Shown: positions 24,051 to 35,797, counted from the first letter of the stretch. The stretch: 64,000 nt of DNA from Salvator merianae (GCA_003586115.2 QVOM02000029.1:22930829-22994828), one strand, 5' to 3'. Numbers and translations are program-made. Notes: generated by a model not told the origin, from the sequence alone.

Positions 24051-24340
24051 ATTAGAACATAAAAACATAAGAGGAGCCCATGGACTAGATCAGACCATAA
24101 CCCATCTAGTCCAGCATCCTGTCTCACACAGTAGCCCACCAATTGCTTCAGGGCATTCTCAAGCAGAAGACAAAGGCAAAACCTTCATCTGTTCTCAGCT
24201 CCCTGCAAATGGCCTTTAGAGGCATCCTGCCTGTCTCTCCAACCTGAAGGCAGTATCTAGGTATTAATTCTAGTAGCCATTGATACACTTGTCCTCCATG
24301 AATTAGTCTAACTCTTTCTTAAAACTATAGATATTCTTAA
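24051..24340 (-). repeat. Squamate interspersed repeat, copy 2
   Basis: On the + strand it starts 'agaacataaaaacataagagg' and 'cccatctagtccagcatcctgtctcacacagtagcccacc'. Its reverse complement parallels 22660-22880 block for block ('ggatgcctctaaaggccatttgc', 'gctggactagatggg', 'ctcctcttatg'). Confidence 0.75.
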
Positions 24341-24573
24341 AAAGATATTATTTATTGAAACATTTTTAAGTGCTCTTTGGCCTTAGCCATACATTCAGAC
24401 AGTTTCTTAATTAAATGGACTTTGTTAGAATAACTTCTAGAAGTGCCTGATGATGATTTGATATACAGTATTTGACATACACAATGTGAGTGTTTTTGTA
24501 GATAATGCTATTGCTTCATCAAAGGTAATGGTTTTGATTTTCATAAATTTTGGCTATACAGTTGGCTATTTGT

Positions 24574-24807
24574 GGGCCTTTTCACACTTAACTTTAGAAC
24601 GGTATAGTGCGAAGCCTAGCTCACTGGTGGTGCATCGAATTGCGCTGCTGAAATGGGTCCCTCCAGAGCTCTGAGGTGAGGAACTTTTGTTCCTGGCCAT
24701 TGGATTCCTCACAGCAGGCTTATAAGCTGGAAGAGGCTGTCCAAGGATGGATGTCCTTGTTCCGGTCCAGCTGGACTGTGCCAGCCCCTGCAAGTGCAGA
24801 AATGGCC
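24574..24807. mobile_element. MITE with perfect TGT target duplication
   Basis: Left end GGGCCTTTTCACACTT; right end reverse complement GGCCATTTCTGCACTT. Flanked by TGT at 24571-24573 and TGT at 24808-24810. The interior carries 'ctgctgaaatgggtccc', also present at about 26738, and local direct and inverted words such as 'aaggatgga' and 'ggtccagctggac'. Confidence 0.85.
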
Positions 24808-24908
24808 TGTGACGGTTTGGCTCATGTGACCTGAGGCAAATGCAGAATCTTAGGAAGAGCAAGTGAGACAGAAAAAAAAGTAATTTCTGATCTCCTGACT
24901 TAAACATC

Positions 24909-25088
24909 GGCCCTTTCTGCACTTGGACTTATTCCAGATTATATCTCAGAATAGGGACCTGCCATCTGCATGCTAGTGCAGACTGTGGTAGGCCCTGAGC
25001 AAGACCTTTCATAGTGTGCACTAGCATGTAGATAGCAGGTCCCTGTTCTGGGATATAATCCATAATAAGGCCAAGTGCAGAAAGGGCC
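24909..25088. mobile_element. Foldback MITE family A, complete, ATC target duplication
   Basis: A 180-bp near-palindrome. GGCCCTTTCTGCACTTGG and the reverse complement of the other end, GGCCCTTTCTGCACTTGG, are the same. Arms of roughly 70-75 bp include 'ttattccagattatatc(t/c)cagaa(t/c)aggga', 'cctgc(c/t)atctgcatgctagtgca'. Flanks are ATC (24906-24908) and ATC (25089-25091). It is non-coding; in a sense transcript it would fold into one long hairpin. Confidence 0.93.
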
Positions 25089-25091
25089 ATC

Positions 25092-26140
25092 AACTAACAA
25101 ATAAAAGCCCCTGGTGTTAAATGCCAAAGTCACAAATACCAGAGTTTGATGTCCATGCATATCATGAGGACTGACTACATACTGGCACAGCCTTGAACCC
25201 ATAACTTGTCACCCTTGCTCTGCCTTGCCTCCAGCATGTAGGTGGATGGCGATGCTGGTAGCAACTTACCTGGGTTGTTTTCCTTCTGGGTCCATTAAGT
25301 AATGTGCACAAATGGGCCTGACAGAAACTCTGAAGCTGGGGGACTTTTATTTCATGGTTTTGCAGTTTGCAAAGGTGGCATGCATCATACATGCAGATGA
25401 TATGCCCATCCCTTTTGGGGATAGAGCAAGCACTTTGGCCCATTGGGTGTTTTCTGCTGTGTTTATTGAGTATAACCATCTCAGAAAATGCTTGGAAGGT
25501 CATATCCTCAGTCTGCTCTCACCCCCACCCCAAGCAAGCAACATAGATGTGTTTTTCATAGATGTATCTTTACTAGTTAAGGCTGGCCTAAAGATTTATT
25601 TTCCACTAATCTCCCTAGAGTATTGAAATCATAAAGTTGTTTTATTCACAAAAGCTTGTGCATCCAACTGGTTTCCAGATGGAGCTGGGGGATTGTACTG
25701 CTTGTTGCAATCAGTTTCTAGAATAAAAAGGCCAATTGAGGTAACAGATGTAGGACAGGCTTCCAACATGTGATGATTTTGATGTTACTGAACTTCAGTT
25801 TCCATCTTTCCTTACCATGCTGGCTAGGCCTGATGGGAGTTGTAGTTAGTGAGATTTGGAAAGGCTGAACATACCAGCACCAGGTGTCCTCTCTGTTTCC
25901 ACAGGCTTTGTTTCCTTCTGGTGTATAAAGAGTTGCACACAGTAGAACTGTAAGGATAGCTGCTCATGATTAAATTGAAAGGGAATGTGAATTTGGTTGA
26001 GCAGTTTATTTCTACACTCTATTTTCTGTGACACAGATGACTGTTTACTGTTGGTCTTATTTGCAGCCTCTGGATCTGCATAGTATTTCTACTAGCTCTT
26101 GTTATTAATTGGAGGGTTTCTATAACCTGGTTTCTATACA
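25092..26140. other. Intron with a diverged short repeat
   Basis: Contains 'ggctaggcctgatgggagttgtagttagtgag' at about 25824-25855, the core of a common squamate repeat. No gene recognised. Confidence 0.5.
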
Positions 26141-26145
26141 CTGGG

Positions 26146-26320
26146 GCTGCATTCACGTGCAGTAAAAATAAGAACTTCTGAGGCAGCTTAGGATGGTTAG
26201 CAGGTGGGATTGTTATAGGTCAATCTGCCCCTCCCCCATCTGATTAACATTCTAGTCTAGAAAGGGTAGATTAGAGATGGAATGGGAACGTGAAAGCCAC
26301 AAACTGTCAAGGTGTTTTTG
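26146..26320 (+). repeat. Family D repeat ('cttctgaggcagctta'), copy 1
   Basis: Shared blocks in order: 'cttctgaggcagctta', 'ggtgggat', 'aatctgcccctccccc', 'aacattct.g.ctagaaa', 'agatggaatg.gaac'. Copies 2 and 3 are at 35821-35995 (+) and about 45276-45445 (-). About 175 bp, non-coding, probably a DNA element. Confidence 0.75.
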
Positions 26321-26514
26321 ACACACTTTTTTTTTTCTAGTCTTAGTTTTGAAACAGTTATGACTGTTTGCAAACCTATGAAATGCAGATAAATAAATCA
26401 CTAGTTTGCTGTAAAATCAACACATCATTGAGAAACAGCTTCATTTTGCTTGCTGGCAGGGGAAATAATAGGGGAAATCTATTATAGTAGTCTTTTTCCT
26501 GAATTAGAGAATTA

Positions 26515-26760
26515 GGGCCTTTTTGCAGTAACCTTGCCTGGACCACTGCAGTGGAACTGTTCCTACTGGAACCGTTCCCAGCTGAAGCAGTCCAGCTGTC
26601 CTGGAATAAGGCCAACCACACTTGGGACAGCTGTTCCAAGACAGAACCTTTGCCACCCTGCAGCACTCCAAAGAATCTGACAGCCAAGAACTAAAACTCC
26701 TAACCTTGGACCCATTTATGTGGCTCAGTTTGGTGTGCTGCTGAAATGGGTCCCCCTGCC
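26515..26760 (+). mobile_element. MITE, left end GGGCCTTTTTGCAGTAA
   Basis: Preceded by TTA. The interior has several nested words ('ggaac(t/c)gttcc') and the module 'ctgctgaaatgggtccc' shared with 24574-24807. A clear right terminus is absent, so it is truncated or rearranged. Confidence 0.6.
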
Positions 26761-26911
26761 TTTCTGCATGCCTCACTGAATTGCTTTACTGTTTAAAGTC
26801 TATCTCTATTTTGGCTTAGGCATCCGTTTTGGGCTGCCTAAATCAGCATATGCTTCATCCAGTATGTATGGGCATATTAGCAAGATGTATGGCCTCTCTG
26901 GTCTGCAAGTG

Positions 26912-26971
26912 CAAATGCTCCGTTCCAGCGAGTGACCTGGAACGTTCCACTTGCTAAGTGCGAACAGGCCC
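26912..26971 (-). mobile_element. MITE terminal fragment related to 5018-5503
   Basis: The reverse complement starts GGGCCTGTTCGCACTTAGC, then 'aagtggaacgttccaggtca', 'cgctggaacggagcatttgca'. This follows the first 70 bp of the 5018 element closely. Only one end is present. Confidence 0.8.
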
Positions 26972-26974
26972 AAA

Positions 26975-27680
26975 GTGACCAAGGATCTCCATCTGGATTA
27001 TATGAAGTTAAGTACATTTCAGTGTAGCTTTTGACTAAGAGTTTGAATATAAATTGCTTTAGTTACTTTGCTTGCTGACCTTTTCCAGGAAAAACCTGGG
27101 CAAAGAGGCTCTAATGTTCTTGAATCAGTGTATACTATGGCATCTTCTAGACCAGCTACTTGATTTCACAGGAAGAGAGACTATTTAGCTTGATTCTCTT
27201 TTCTGCTGTAGGAAAATTTCAGACGTTGTCTAGCTCAGGTTCTGCTTGAATCCTTTCTGTCTCCTCTAATACTTGCCTTCTACCTGATACTTCAGGGAAT
27301 GCTTGATGAGGTTTGATTATCACTGGAATTGTGGTGACATCTGTTTCAACAAGTTTCACTTCTGAGGAAGTGCTGTTGGAATTAATTGAAGTTCAATGAG
27401 GTTGCAGGGACAAGTTTAAGAGGTCTTCTCTTGAATTTCCAGCAGCTAGTACAACTAGGAACTTGTTTTGTTATGTAGCAGTTATACCACTTCCTGACCT
27501 AGGTATCTTAACATTGTTATGTTCATATCTTAAGTTATCTACTGCTCCATAGTTTGGCTGTAAAAGAAAAGTGAAAACTACAATTGATGTATGCTTTATC
27601 TACACTCAACAAGAAAAAAGCAAAAGTGACTTAAAAGCGGTAACTGCTACACACTAGTGTTGCCATCCCACCTTTAATTC
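26975..27680. other. Intron, nothing recognised
   Basis: No supported gene or repeat. Confidence 0.5.
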
Positions 27681-27684
27681 ACAT

Positions 27685-28072
27685 TAAGGGTGCCTCCATA
27701 CATGGGCTGAAATTCAAGTTTCTCCCAGCACTATATTGGGAATGCCAGATGTAATCGCAGCATTTCCGATATAGTTCTGGGTTAGTCAAGTGATAATCAT
27801 CACTATTACAAGTTATCTATGTGTCTGCTGGCAGCTCTTGAAATCACTTCACTTTGGGCTACCAGAAGCTGACCAAGTACACACAAAATAACAATAGGAA
27901 GTTGGTAGGCACTTGGATGGTAGCCCAAAGTGAAGTGATTTTGAGAACTGCTGGCATATGCAAGAGTTAAGACAGCAACTGCTACTCCTGCCTGGTGGAG
28001 GGCAGCAAAAAGCAATTGCAGGATTTTCTTTAGATCCCTGCTTTTCCTCCTGCCATCTAGAGCCAGCCTAAA
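27685..28072 (+). mobile_element. Foldback element family E, copy 1
   Basis: The start, TTAAGGGTGCCTCC, and the reverse complement of the end, TTTAGGCTGGCTCT, form imperfect termini. Inside, about 27838-27866 and 27915-27945 share a 24-bp exact inverted repeat containing AATCACTTCACTTTGGGCTA. Homologous to 61285-61654 over 'cccagcactata', 'gcatttccgatatagt', 'ggcacttgg', 'gcatgattgcc'-like blocks. Non-coding. Confidence 0.8.
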
Positions 28073-28432
28073 GGTCTTTAATATAATTTAGATGTAGATT
28101 GGGAACCAACTCTCAGCTTTTGAGCTGGTTTTTTTTTTTTTAAATTTCACATGGATGCAGCCATAAATTTTGAGAAAGTCGGGAGTAATTGCTGTTATTA
28201 GATATTTCAGGAATAATATTCTTGACTAAGCAGTGTTCAAGGTGTAGATTCTTACATTTACTTACTTATCTTATTTTTCTACTATATCTTCTATTAATTT
28301 CTTCCCAGTAAAGTTTTTTGTTTCTCATCTGGGATAATTTTTTGTGGACTTTCCCCCCCACACACACTAAGTGCTTTTAGGCTGCATCTGCAGGGGTGAC
28401 TGAATGTGCCTGGTAGACACCTGAGGGACAGA

Positions 28433-28896
28433 GGACCTTTTTACACTTTATGCTAGTGAGCGCCAGGGATGCTCACTAGCTAAGTGCGTCTGCACTGCAC
28501 AGACATCCACATGACTAAGAGCAGCCTACAGCTGCTCCTGATCATGGCTAGCTGTGGAGCACTACATTGTGCTCCACAGCTTGACCAGGAGCAGCTATCC
28601 TTCTCCCAGTCAAGTGCATTTGCACCCGCTTCTGGGTATGGATATATAACCATGCGGTGCACCGTGGCTGTACCTGCATGATTCTGCAATTGTACCTGCA
28701 CAATCCGCAACACTGTTGGTCACCACGGCACTCATGGCGAGGATCGGGAGCAGGACACCAGCATTCACAGTGCAAATGCTGGTACCCTGCTGGTATTCTA
28801 GTCTAGGGCCCCTCAGTGTGGACAGTGTCCACACTGCATGATCCATTCCATGTTAGAACAGGATAGATATCCTGTTTTAATGTAGAAAGTGCAAAA
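28433..28896 (+). mobile_element. MITE family C, copy 2 (longest)
   Basis: Starts GGACCTTTTTACACTTTA and ends near 'gtagaaagtgcaaaaac', an imperfect inverted terminus. Contains the palindrome TGTGGAGCACTACATTGTGCTCCACA in two arms around 28552-28579. Aligns along its length with the reverse complement of 42124-42529. Confidence 0.85.
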
Positions 28897-29144
28897 ACAC
28901 TCACAGAGTCTGTCTGGCAGTGATGCTAGTGGCATACAGTAGTCTTGTGAGGACATTTGAAGTTAATTGTAATTGGTTTTTTAAAAAATCAAAACTTCAT
29001 TATACATTTGCAAGTAACTAAATTAAATTCTAAACTAAATGAAATTAGCCATTTTCTGTTCTAAGGAAAAACCTGAATTAAATGATAAACAGCTTTTAAT
29101 GTGTAGATAGAACTATAGACATGAGTATAGCTGGTTTTAGATTA

Positions 29145-29245
29145 TATTCAAAATGTTTATTTTAAATGTTTCTATACTGCTTTCTGTTAAAAATCTCGAT
29201 TCACAAACATCAATAAAAACAGATAAAGCCATAAAGTTTCAGTTA
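29145..29245 (+). repeat. LINE-tail-like fragment
   Basis: 'tgtttattttaaatgtttctatactgctttctgtt' followed by 'tcgattcacaaacatcaataaaaac' matches the tail pattern seen at 59730. Short and diverged. Confidence 0.45.
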
Positions 29246-29274
29246 AATAAGAATAAATTTTCATTTTCACATGA

Positions 29275-29530
29275 AATCAATCTCAGCTCAGTTCAAGTTT
29301 AAACTGGACTGAAGTGAACTTGCTGTATGACAAACTGGTTTAGCTGCTTCAGCCGTGGGATTATTGGTGGCTACACTGCCCCCCCCCCCCCGGTTATTTG
29401 CCATCACCATATGTCTTGACTCTTGGATAGTGGCATATACTGGGAGAGATGAGTAAGTTCAGTTTGACTAAATTGGGCATGGTTTGGTTTGGAACTGGTT
29501 GATGTCAAACCAAACTGTATTGAGCAGTTT
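29275..29530. repeat. Repeat rich in 'agttcagtt/aactgg' words
   Basis: Several 'aaactgg' and 'ggtttggtttgg' words around a C13 run at 29379-29391 and 'gggagagatgagtaagttcagttt' resemble the 'gagatgtgcac' repeat at 31445. Family assignment is weak. Confidence 0.4.
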
Positions 29531-29534
29531 GTGC

Positions 29535-31440
29535 TTATTCCTATAATTAAATGGAGAGTAAAGCAGATAGAACATGACATATGCTCTCCCTCCCCCCAAA
29601 AAAGACAAATTGGGTGATCTCTATGATGTTTTCAGATTGAAAGCACCTACAATATTACATTTACAATTCAGAGTTTTACAAAAATTACCCCACAAAATGT
29701 ATCAATAAGAAGTAATGAATGTTTGTTGATCATCATTTGGATTTTAAGCAATGCCATCAGAATCTTTGCAAACATTTTACTGAAAGACTTTTGTAAATCA
29801 TATCCATTTCGGACCCTTTCTTACTTTATTCTCAAAGTGATATTTCAGATAGATTACACTAAGAGAGATTGTCGACTCAAACATAAGAAGTAATAAGATT
29901 TTTTGTTTCTCTGGGCTGGGAGTTTTCACCAGAGTGTCCATGAAATTAAAATCCTATTATTTTTCGCTGTACACAAAATAAAACTGGCAAAAACCGACCA
30001 AATCTTTGTGGGCTGTAGCAAGTCTTGGGGGCGGGGGGTGCATATGTGGCCCTGAAGTCACTCATGAGTGTTTGGGGCCTCATCTTCAAGTAAGTACTCC
30101 TCTACAAAACACAAAGAAGGAAAACATACCCCAAAGGGCTCTCTTCTTGAAGAAGTACCTTGAAAGGTAGCTTCATGGTATTGTGAACTTGTATAGATTG
30201 CACCGAGGCCATCCTTTTATGAACAAAAAGACAGCAAAATAGCAAGTGATAGTACAAACAGTTCTGTTAGAGGCTGCTTGAATGATGTGGCTTAGAAACT
30301 GTAGCATTTCAGCAAAAGTGCCTTTTTTTTTTTTTCTTCACCTCTGGGTAGATAGATGTAGCAGATGATCCAATGGCTCGGAGTGATCTGAGACCAGAAC
30401 AGCAGGAACACACCAAACTGGGAAATGCCACTGTAGCTTCCACAGCACGCTTAATGCTGTTTTCCTTCTTTCCTTATATACTTGTAAGAAGAGGGGAGAT
30501 CAAGCTGCCAATAATATATGTTTCTTTAAAACGAATAGCTATCCCACCAAAAAACGAGTGTGTGTGAAAAAGCCCAGTTTCTTTAGTAAAATCTGTTGTT
30601 GCAAGTCATTAAACAAGTTTTTCTCTTGCACGCAACTAGGAGCCTTTCTGAGGCGACTGCTAATGAACACCAGATATTCATATGTCAGAAAACAAAGGGA
30701 GCTTCTGAAGTCAGCATAAAACATTATGTATACGTATTTCAAAAAGCCCTTTGGACCCACCTGAATATATGAGAAATTACAACTGCCTTGGGCTTTTATT
30801 AACATGCTCTAAATGGTAATAAGTATACTGAAGAGAGACTTTTCTCCACTTCTACCTTTCAAGAGAGAACTTCGTTTAGATAGCCTAACCACAAGAACCT
30901 CTGAGGTACATTCAGTGAATTTCTCACAGATGTGCCGCATCCATGTGGTTAAAACACAGAAACTACCAAGGTTTTACAGCTAACTGCAGTTGTCTAAGTG
31001 TTAGGTATGGACAAAAATTAAAGTTTTTTTTTTTTTTTTTTTTAAATGACCTAAGGAGCTACACAACTGTGTTTTTATGTCTTGGTATTCCTTCCTATGT
31101 TCTGATCAACTACAAGGGCTGTAGAAGATTGTTTCTGTTTCTGTTCCTTTCTTTGTGTGCTATGGAGGAACTGAACGTTAAATGTCAGCTGAAATGCAGG
31201 GAGATTCAATAGATTTCATATATGCATTGACACCAATAAATGTATTTTATGGACTTGCAGTAGGACATCTCAGCACATATGGAGAGAGAGAAAAATGTAG
31301 CTGCCCCCTCAAACAGTGCTTCTGTCCTGTGTTCTGCTTCTCCGTACAAATTCTCACATATACACACACGTGCACACACAGACACGTTAACACATTGCAT
31401 TTGAAATTTGCTACAATGGGATTTCATGTTGGCCACTGGC
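29535..31440. other. Intron, no gene
   Basis: T20 at 31024-31043 and a small CA-rich patch near 31362-31388. A 47-bp segment at 31246-31292 recurs at 32423-32470. Nothing coding. Confidence 0.55.
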
Positions 31441-31444
31441 TTAG

Positions 31445-31745
31445 AGGTAGAGATGTGCACAAACATTGAAAAACAGGCTTGGTTGGGTTCAGAGCAAACC
31501 TAATTATGTTCAGTTTGAATTCAAACAGGTTCAATCGAACATTGAACCTGTTTGAATACATTCAAAATAACATTAGAAAAGCAATTCTAAAGGGCAAAAT
31601 TTCATTGGACACAAACCAGTTTGAGTCAAACTGAGGTGTTTGACTAGTCCATCAGACCCTGCTGGTTCAATTTGAGTTCAAATTGAAATTCAAACCCCAG
31701 ATCGATTTGAACTGTTTTGTGTTTGAACCGTTTGGCTTGAACTCA
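31445..31745 (+). repeat. 'gagatgtgcac' interspersed repeat
   Basis: Opens 'agagatgtgcacaaacattg' and is filled with alternating 'ggttcaa', 'ttgaacc' and 'tcaaact' words in both orientations. One is an inverted pair, 'caaacaggttcaatcgaac...gaacctgtttgaat'. This matches a squamate repeat class I recall with 'gagatgtgcacgaaccgg'. Probably a DNA transposon; name not assigned. Confidence 0.6.
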
Positions 31746-31894
31746 ATTCACAGAAGTCAGGGCTATCAATGGTATTATGTGCCGCATCGTGCCTAAATTT
31801 CTAGCTTGTACACAACTCTTGGAAAAATCTGAAATTGAATAGACAAGAGTTACAATGGTTGCTATTGTAATGGTTCCTTAGTATTTATGTTGAT

Positions 31895-32070
31895 CGTTAT
31901 AGATCCCATCTAATCATGGAAGCTAAACAAGGTCAAGCCTGATTAATACTTGGATGAAAAACCACTGAGGAACACCAGGGCTATTGATTAAATTGTAAAG
32001 TATCCCAGAAAAAGTTACTGGAAAACCACTTCTATTTGATAGTCAAGAAAACTGCAGGAGCCTATCCATG
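31895..32070 (+). mobile_element. 5S-rRNA-derived SINE
   Basis: GATCCCATCTAATCATGGAAGCTAAACAAGGTCAAGCCTGATTAATACTTGGATG-like sequence at 31902-31956 follows 5S rRNA through its internal promoter (A box around AGCTAAACAAGG, C box around TACTTGGATGAAA). It continues to 'ggaacaccagggct'. The 3' body ('ggaaaaccacttct... gtcaagaaaactgcagg') matches the unrelated body of 5S-type squamate SINEs. It is a retroposed copy, not a functional 5S gene. Confidence 0.9.
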
Positions 32071-32639
32071 CACATTTACCTTTTTAAGTCTACAGTCCTA
32101 ACCAAACTTATTCCAAACTAGGTTCCTTTGTACTTGATGTCCTTACTACTAGAAAGGGAAGGCTAGGATTGCAGTTTAAGAAAAGCTGGTTAATAAAATA
32201 AAAATGGTTGTGGTTGTAGGCCAGTTAACGTATTAAAAATCAGGTGGTTTTGGGGGGAAATACTTAAACAGGGAGTGGCAGGGTGAGGGGTATGTCTTTT
32301 TTAGGCTCCTAAAAGCTGTAATTATGGGTGTTTGTGAACATTAAAGGGGAGGGTAATTCTGCAAGGTAGGTGTTATCACAGAAAAGGCCCAACTGCAGGC
32401 TATGATGAGATGATGTTCTGTACTTTATGGGACTTGCAACAGGACATCTCAGCACACATGGAGAGAGAGGAAAAAATAAATAAAATAATGGAAAAGCAAG
32501 GTTAGATTGAGTTACTTGAATTCACTGTGCATTTACTCTCTGGCCCAGTTATTCTGCAGCTGTGCCAGTGATATTCTCTCCTTTGCTGGTGGGTTAATTG
32601 TAACTATGGAATGCTTGGGGGAAAGCCTGGTATAAGATG

Positions 32640-33410
32640 TCACTGTAGCTGATCCAATAGGGAACAGTGACCACAATGTGAAAATCTTCAACTTAGATAC
32701 AGACAGCAGTTGTCGATAACGTCCAACAGAGGGACTTAAAAATTCATAAAGAAAACTTCTCCAAAATCAGGAAATTAGTAAAATGAAAATTGAAAGGGAA
32801 AATTAAAACAGTCTAATCATTCCAAAATGCATGGAAACTATTTACAAATACAATAATGGAGGCTTATTTAGAATGAATACCTAAAAGAAGAAGGAGCACT
32901 TTCAAGGCCAAGAGGGAACCTGTGTGGCTTACAAGTGCAGTGCAGAAAGTCATTAAAGGCAATAAAACTCATTTTAAAAATGGAAGGCTTGTCTTAATGA
33001 GGAGAACCGGAAGGAACATAAATTCTGGCAGAACAAATACAAGATGCTAATCAGGAATACTAAGAAGGGTTCCAAGGAGCACATTGCTAAAAACATCAAA
33101 AGAAATAAGGACTTCTTTAAGTATATCAGAAGTAAGAATTCAACCAGGAAGGAAGGCAGTTGGACCATTGGACCAACAATGGGCAGAAAGGGATAATTAA
33201 GATTTGGAGATTGCAGAGAGACTAAATGAATTCTTTGGCTCTGATTTCACTGAGAAAGACAGAGGGCATATGGCTACATCTGAGCCAATCTTTTCAGGGA
33301 GGGAGACAGAAGAATAAAACTGGATAGAAGTCATGAGGGAGAAGGTCCTTGCCAGTCTTAATAAACCAATGCAGTTTGGCAAAGCTGCCATACAAACAAA
33401 GCTTGAAAAT
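32640..33410 (+). mobile_element. CR1/L2-type LINE ORF2 fragment, degraded
   Basis: Plus-strand frames give, in order: LIGNSDHN (endonuclease-end SDH motif, about 32652-32676), AKREPVWLT, QKVIKGNK, KNIKRNK-like with DFFKYIRSKNSTRK, VGPL/WTIGP-like and ETKEFFGSDFTE, then EKVLASLNK. Stops and frameshifts separate them. This is the endonuclease-to-RT linker of CR1/L2-clade LINEs. Both ends are missing. Confidence 0.85.
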
Positions 33411-34920
33411 TGAATGCTGGTGTTCAAAACTGAGGAAAAGAGACTAATGGACTTTAACATGAAGTACTGAATTTTTTGATATTTTGTCTTGTACTGTTAA
33501 GACAGTAATCATGTTTTAGGACCCCTTCTCCCTGATTTAGGCAATTGAGAACATGTAGAATCAGTGTGCCTTCATTTTTGTATCTGATGTGCACTTAAAA
33601 TGGTGGTTACAGTTTGTGTATTCAGTGACAAAACAAAGTCTAAGGATTTTGTTCCTGCTTTTTTTTTTTTTAGAGGTTAGAGCACTGAAGAGGTGGTCAT
33701 AGATAGTGGTAAAAACTAAATAATCAGTGGTAATAGTAAATTCCTGCTGCCAACCTTCATTTTTTTTACGTCAGTTCTTTTTTTTTTCCTTCCCTCAAGC
33801 TGGAGGTGGCAGTCTGTGCGAGGGATTGGAGAGAGATCCTTCTTGGAACCTCTTCTTATTCAGGCCAAAGAATAAAAAAGAGAGATAGGGATCAGATTTG
33901 TAAAGGAGACAAATATGGCCAAATCTGGGATCGAGAAACAGCTTAGGAAAAAATGACTCAAGGAAAATAACTGTTTTGATTATTACACCATATTCATTAT
34001 TTTGTGGCCAGGGAAAAGTTACTGTCCGCACTGATCCAGTAATCTTCATCTTGCCCAGCTAAGATCCTTTGGGAAGATCATAGGCAGAGTATGTGGATAA
34101 TAAATGCCTTTATAAACTGTACCTGAAATATCATTCTGTAGGTATGCAGCTTCTAGCCATGGTGCCGTAGTAGGTTGGAAAGGCTTCTACTGAAAGAGCT
34201 GGGATGAGGAGAAAAGAGCAAACAATAAGTGGGTGAAGCTGAAAGAAGTTTTGCAGGAGTGGGGGCTTTCCATTGCTGAATTAGTCCATTCATTTTCATA
34301 GAAATGGCTGAAAGCTTGTTAACACCTTCTGATGCAGGAAGGGAGGCAAAAGTAAAAAACAACAACATTGTGAAACACTTTTATTCATAGACCTGGATTT
34401 AAAGTGGATCTTTTCCCATCAGTACTGAGTTTTACTCACCTGATAAAGACATTTTAAAAGAAGAAAATTGTTTTCTTCTGCATTGAGGCTATTTCTCTTG
34501 TTTTAAGAAAATCCTCTTTCCCCCCACACCAAGAGTTTATCATTTACATCTAAATTTGCAGCAATAAAGATCCATCTTGAACCGTGAACATAACATAGTT
34601 CTGTACTGCGTCATTTTGTTCTTACATGGTCAGTAATTGGAAAATCACTGAGGTGAAATACATCATTCTTATGCCTAGAGGGTGGGGTGAGAATGGGATT
34701 AGGAGGGATAAAGATACTTGAGCAACTGTTCCAATTAAGCATACATGGAATGTCTTTAATGTAAATAAACCCATTGGTTTTTACGAAATAACAAGAATGT
34801 AAACAATCTGCTCAAAGTTTAACGCTCATATTTATCTGATATCTACTTGACAAAGGGACCACTATTCACATATCCTTTTCCACTTCACTTCACATTCTTG
34901 TTTTTCCAAAAGGATTAAAG
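33411..34920. other. Intron, nothing recognised
   Basis: T runs near 33660-33672 and 33778-33788. No protein similarity recognised in the longer frames, including the minus-strand one at 33795-34049. Confidence 0.5.
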
Positions 34921-34921
34921 T

Positions 34922-34973
34922 GGAAGGAAGGAAGGAAGGAAGGAAGGAAGGAAGGAAGGAAGGAAGGAAGGAA
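34922..34973 (+). repeat. (GGAA)13 microsatellite
   Basis: Uninterrupted tetranucleotide tract on the + strand. Its complement motif (CCTT)15 lies at 55187-55246. Confidence 0.97.
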
Positions 34974-34979
34974 CCAAGG

Positions 34980-35740
34980 CAATCTATACACTTTCAGGAT
35001 CTGCATGGTACACTTATGGCACCATAACTCAGTCACAAGGCCATAGGGTCTGCTTGGCCCTGCTCTCTTGCAGCTGAGTTACTACACTGATAGGGCGTGA
35101 CTCCATATGTACCTACACACAACCAGGTCCCATCCCACTATAAGTGCTTGCTAGAGTGCTGTAAATGGAGAGTGGGAATAGGTGCTCCCTGAGCGCCTAC
35201 CCTGTTCTTCTGACAACCGTTTTATCATCATGCTGCCACTGCTTGTGCAAGCCTACCCGATCCACTGTCATCACAATATTATGCTGTTATCTTAATTAGC
35301 GTTTTTAGGAAAATGTACGGCAATAGGAGCTGCCCTTATGGTCTGTGTAGATGACAAAAAAAGTGAAAGGCACCTCAAGCTGATCATGACTTCTGGTCAC
35401 TGTGTGGGCACCTTGGCCATTATATGGACAAGCACATGCTTGTTGACAGTAGTTCATCTTTCTAGGCAGCAGTGTGTTTGTCATTGCCTTCTTTCAGGAT
35501 TTCCTGGTAGTCTCCCATCTCAAGCCTAATAGCTCAACCTAAGGTCATCTATCTGCTGAAGACTTGGTGAAACAGCTACATTTCCTTCTAGCTTTAGAAT
35601 AAGCATGCATTGTAACTGCCTTGGTTTTCCCAGCAGATAACCCATACAGTATAACATGGGCAGCTGTGACCCCAAGGTACTGGTGATCGCCTACAGTACA
35701 GTACAGTAGTGGTCAATGCTGGGTTGCTTTCTTTGTCTGC
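34980..35740. other. Intron, nothing recognised
   Basis: No gene seen. A CAGTACAGTACAGTAG-like short tandem is at about 35693-35709. Confidence 0.5.
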
Positions 35741-35762
35741 ATCCATGTGTGGAAAGGAGGCT

Positions 35763-35797
35763 CCAGTATACCAGCCTGGTCCAGTATACCAGCCTGT
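35763..35797 (+). repeat. Two-copy 17-bp tandem
   Basis: 'ccagtataccagcctggt' occurs twice head-to-tail. The words also occur in the foldback at 41773-41924. Confidence 0.9.

Noticed and set aside
31902..31982. Functional 5S rRNA gene
   Set aside because: Too many substitutions, no T-run terminator at the right place, and a SINE body follows.
33795..34049. 84-codon minus-strand frame, possible retrotransposon remnant
   Set aside because: I could not align it to any RT, integrase or gag motif.
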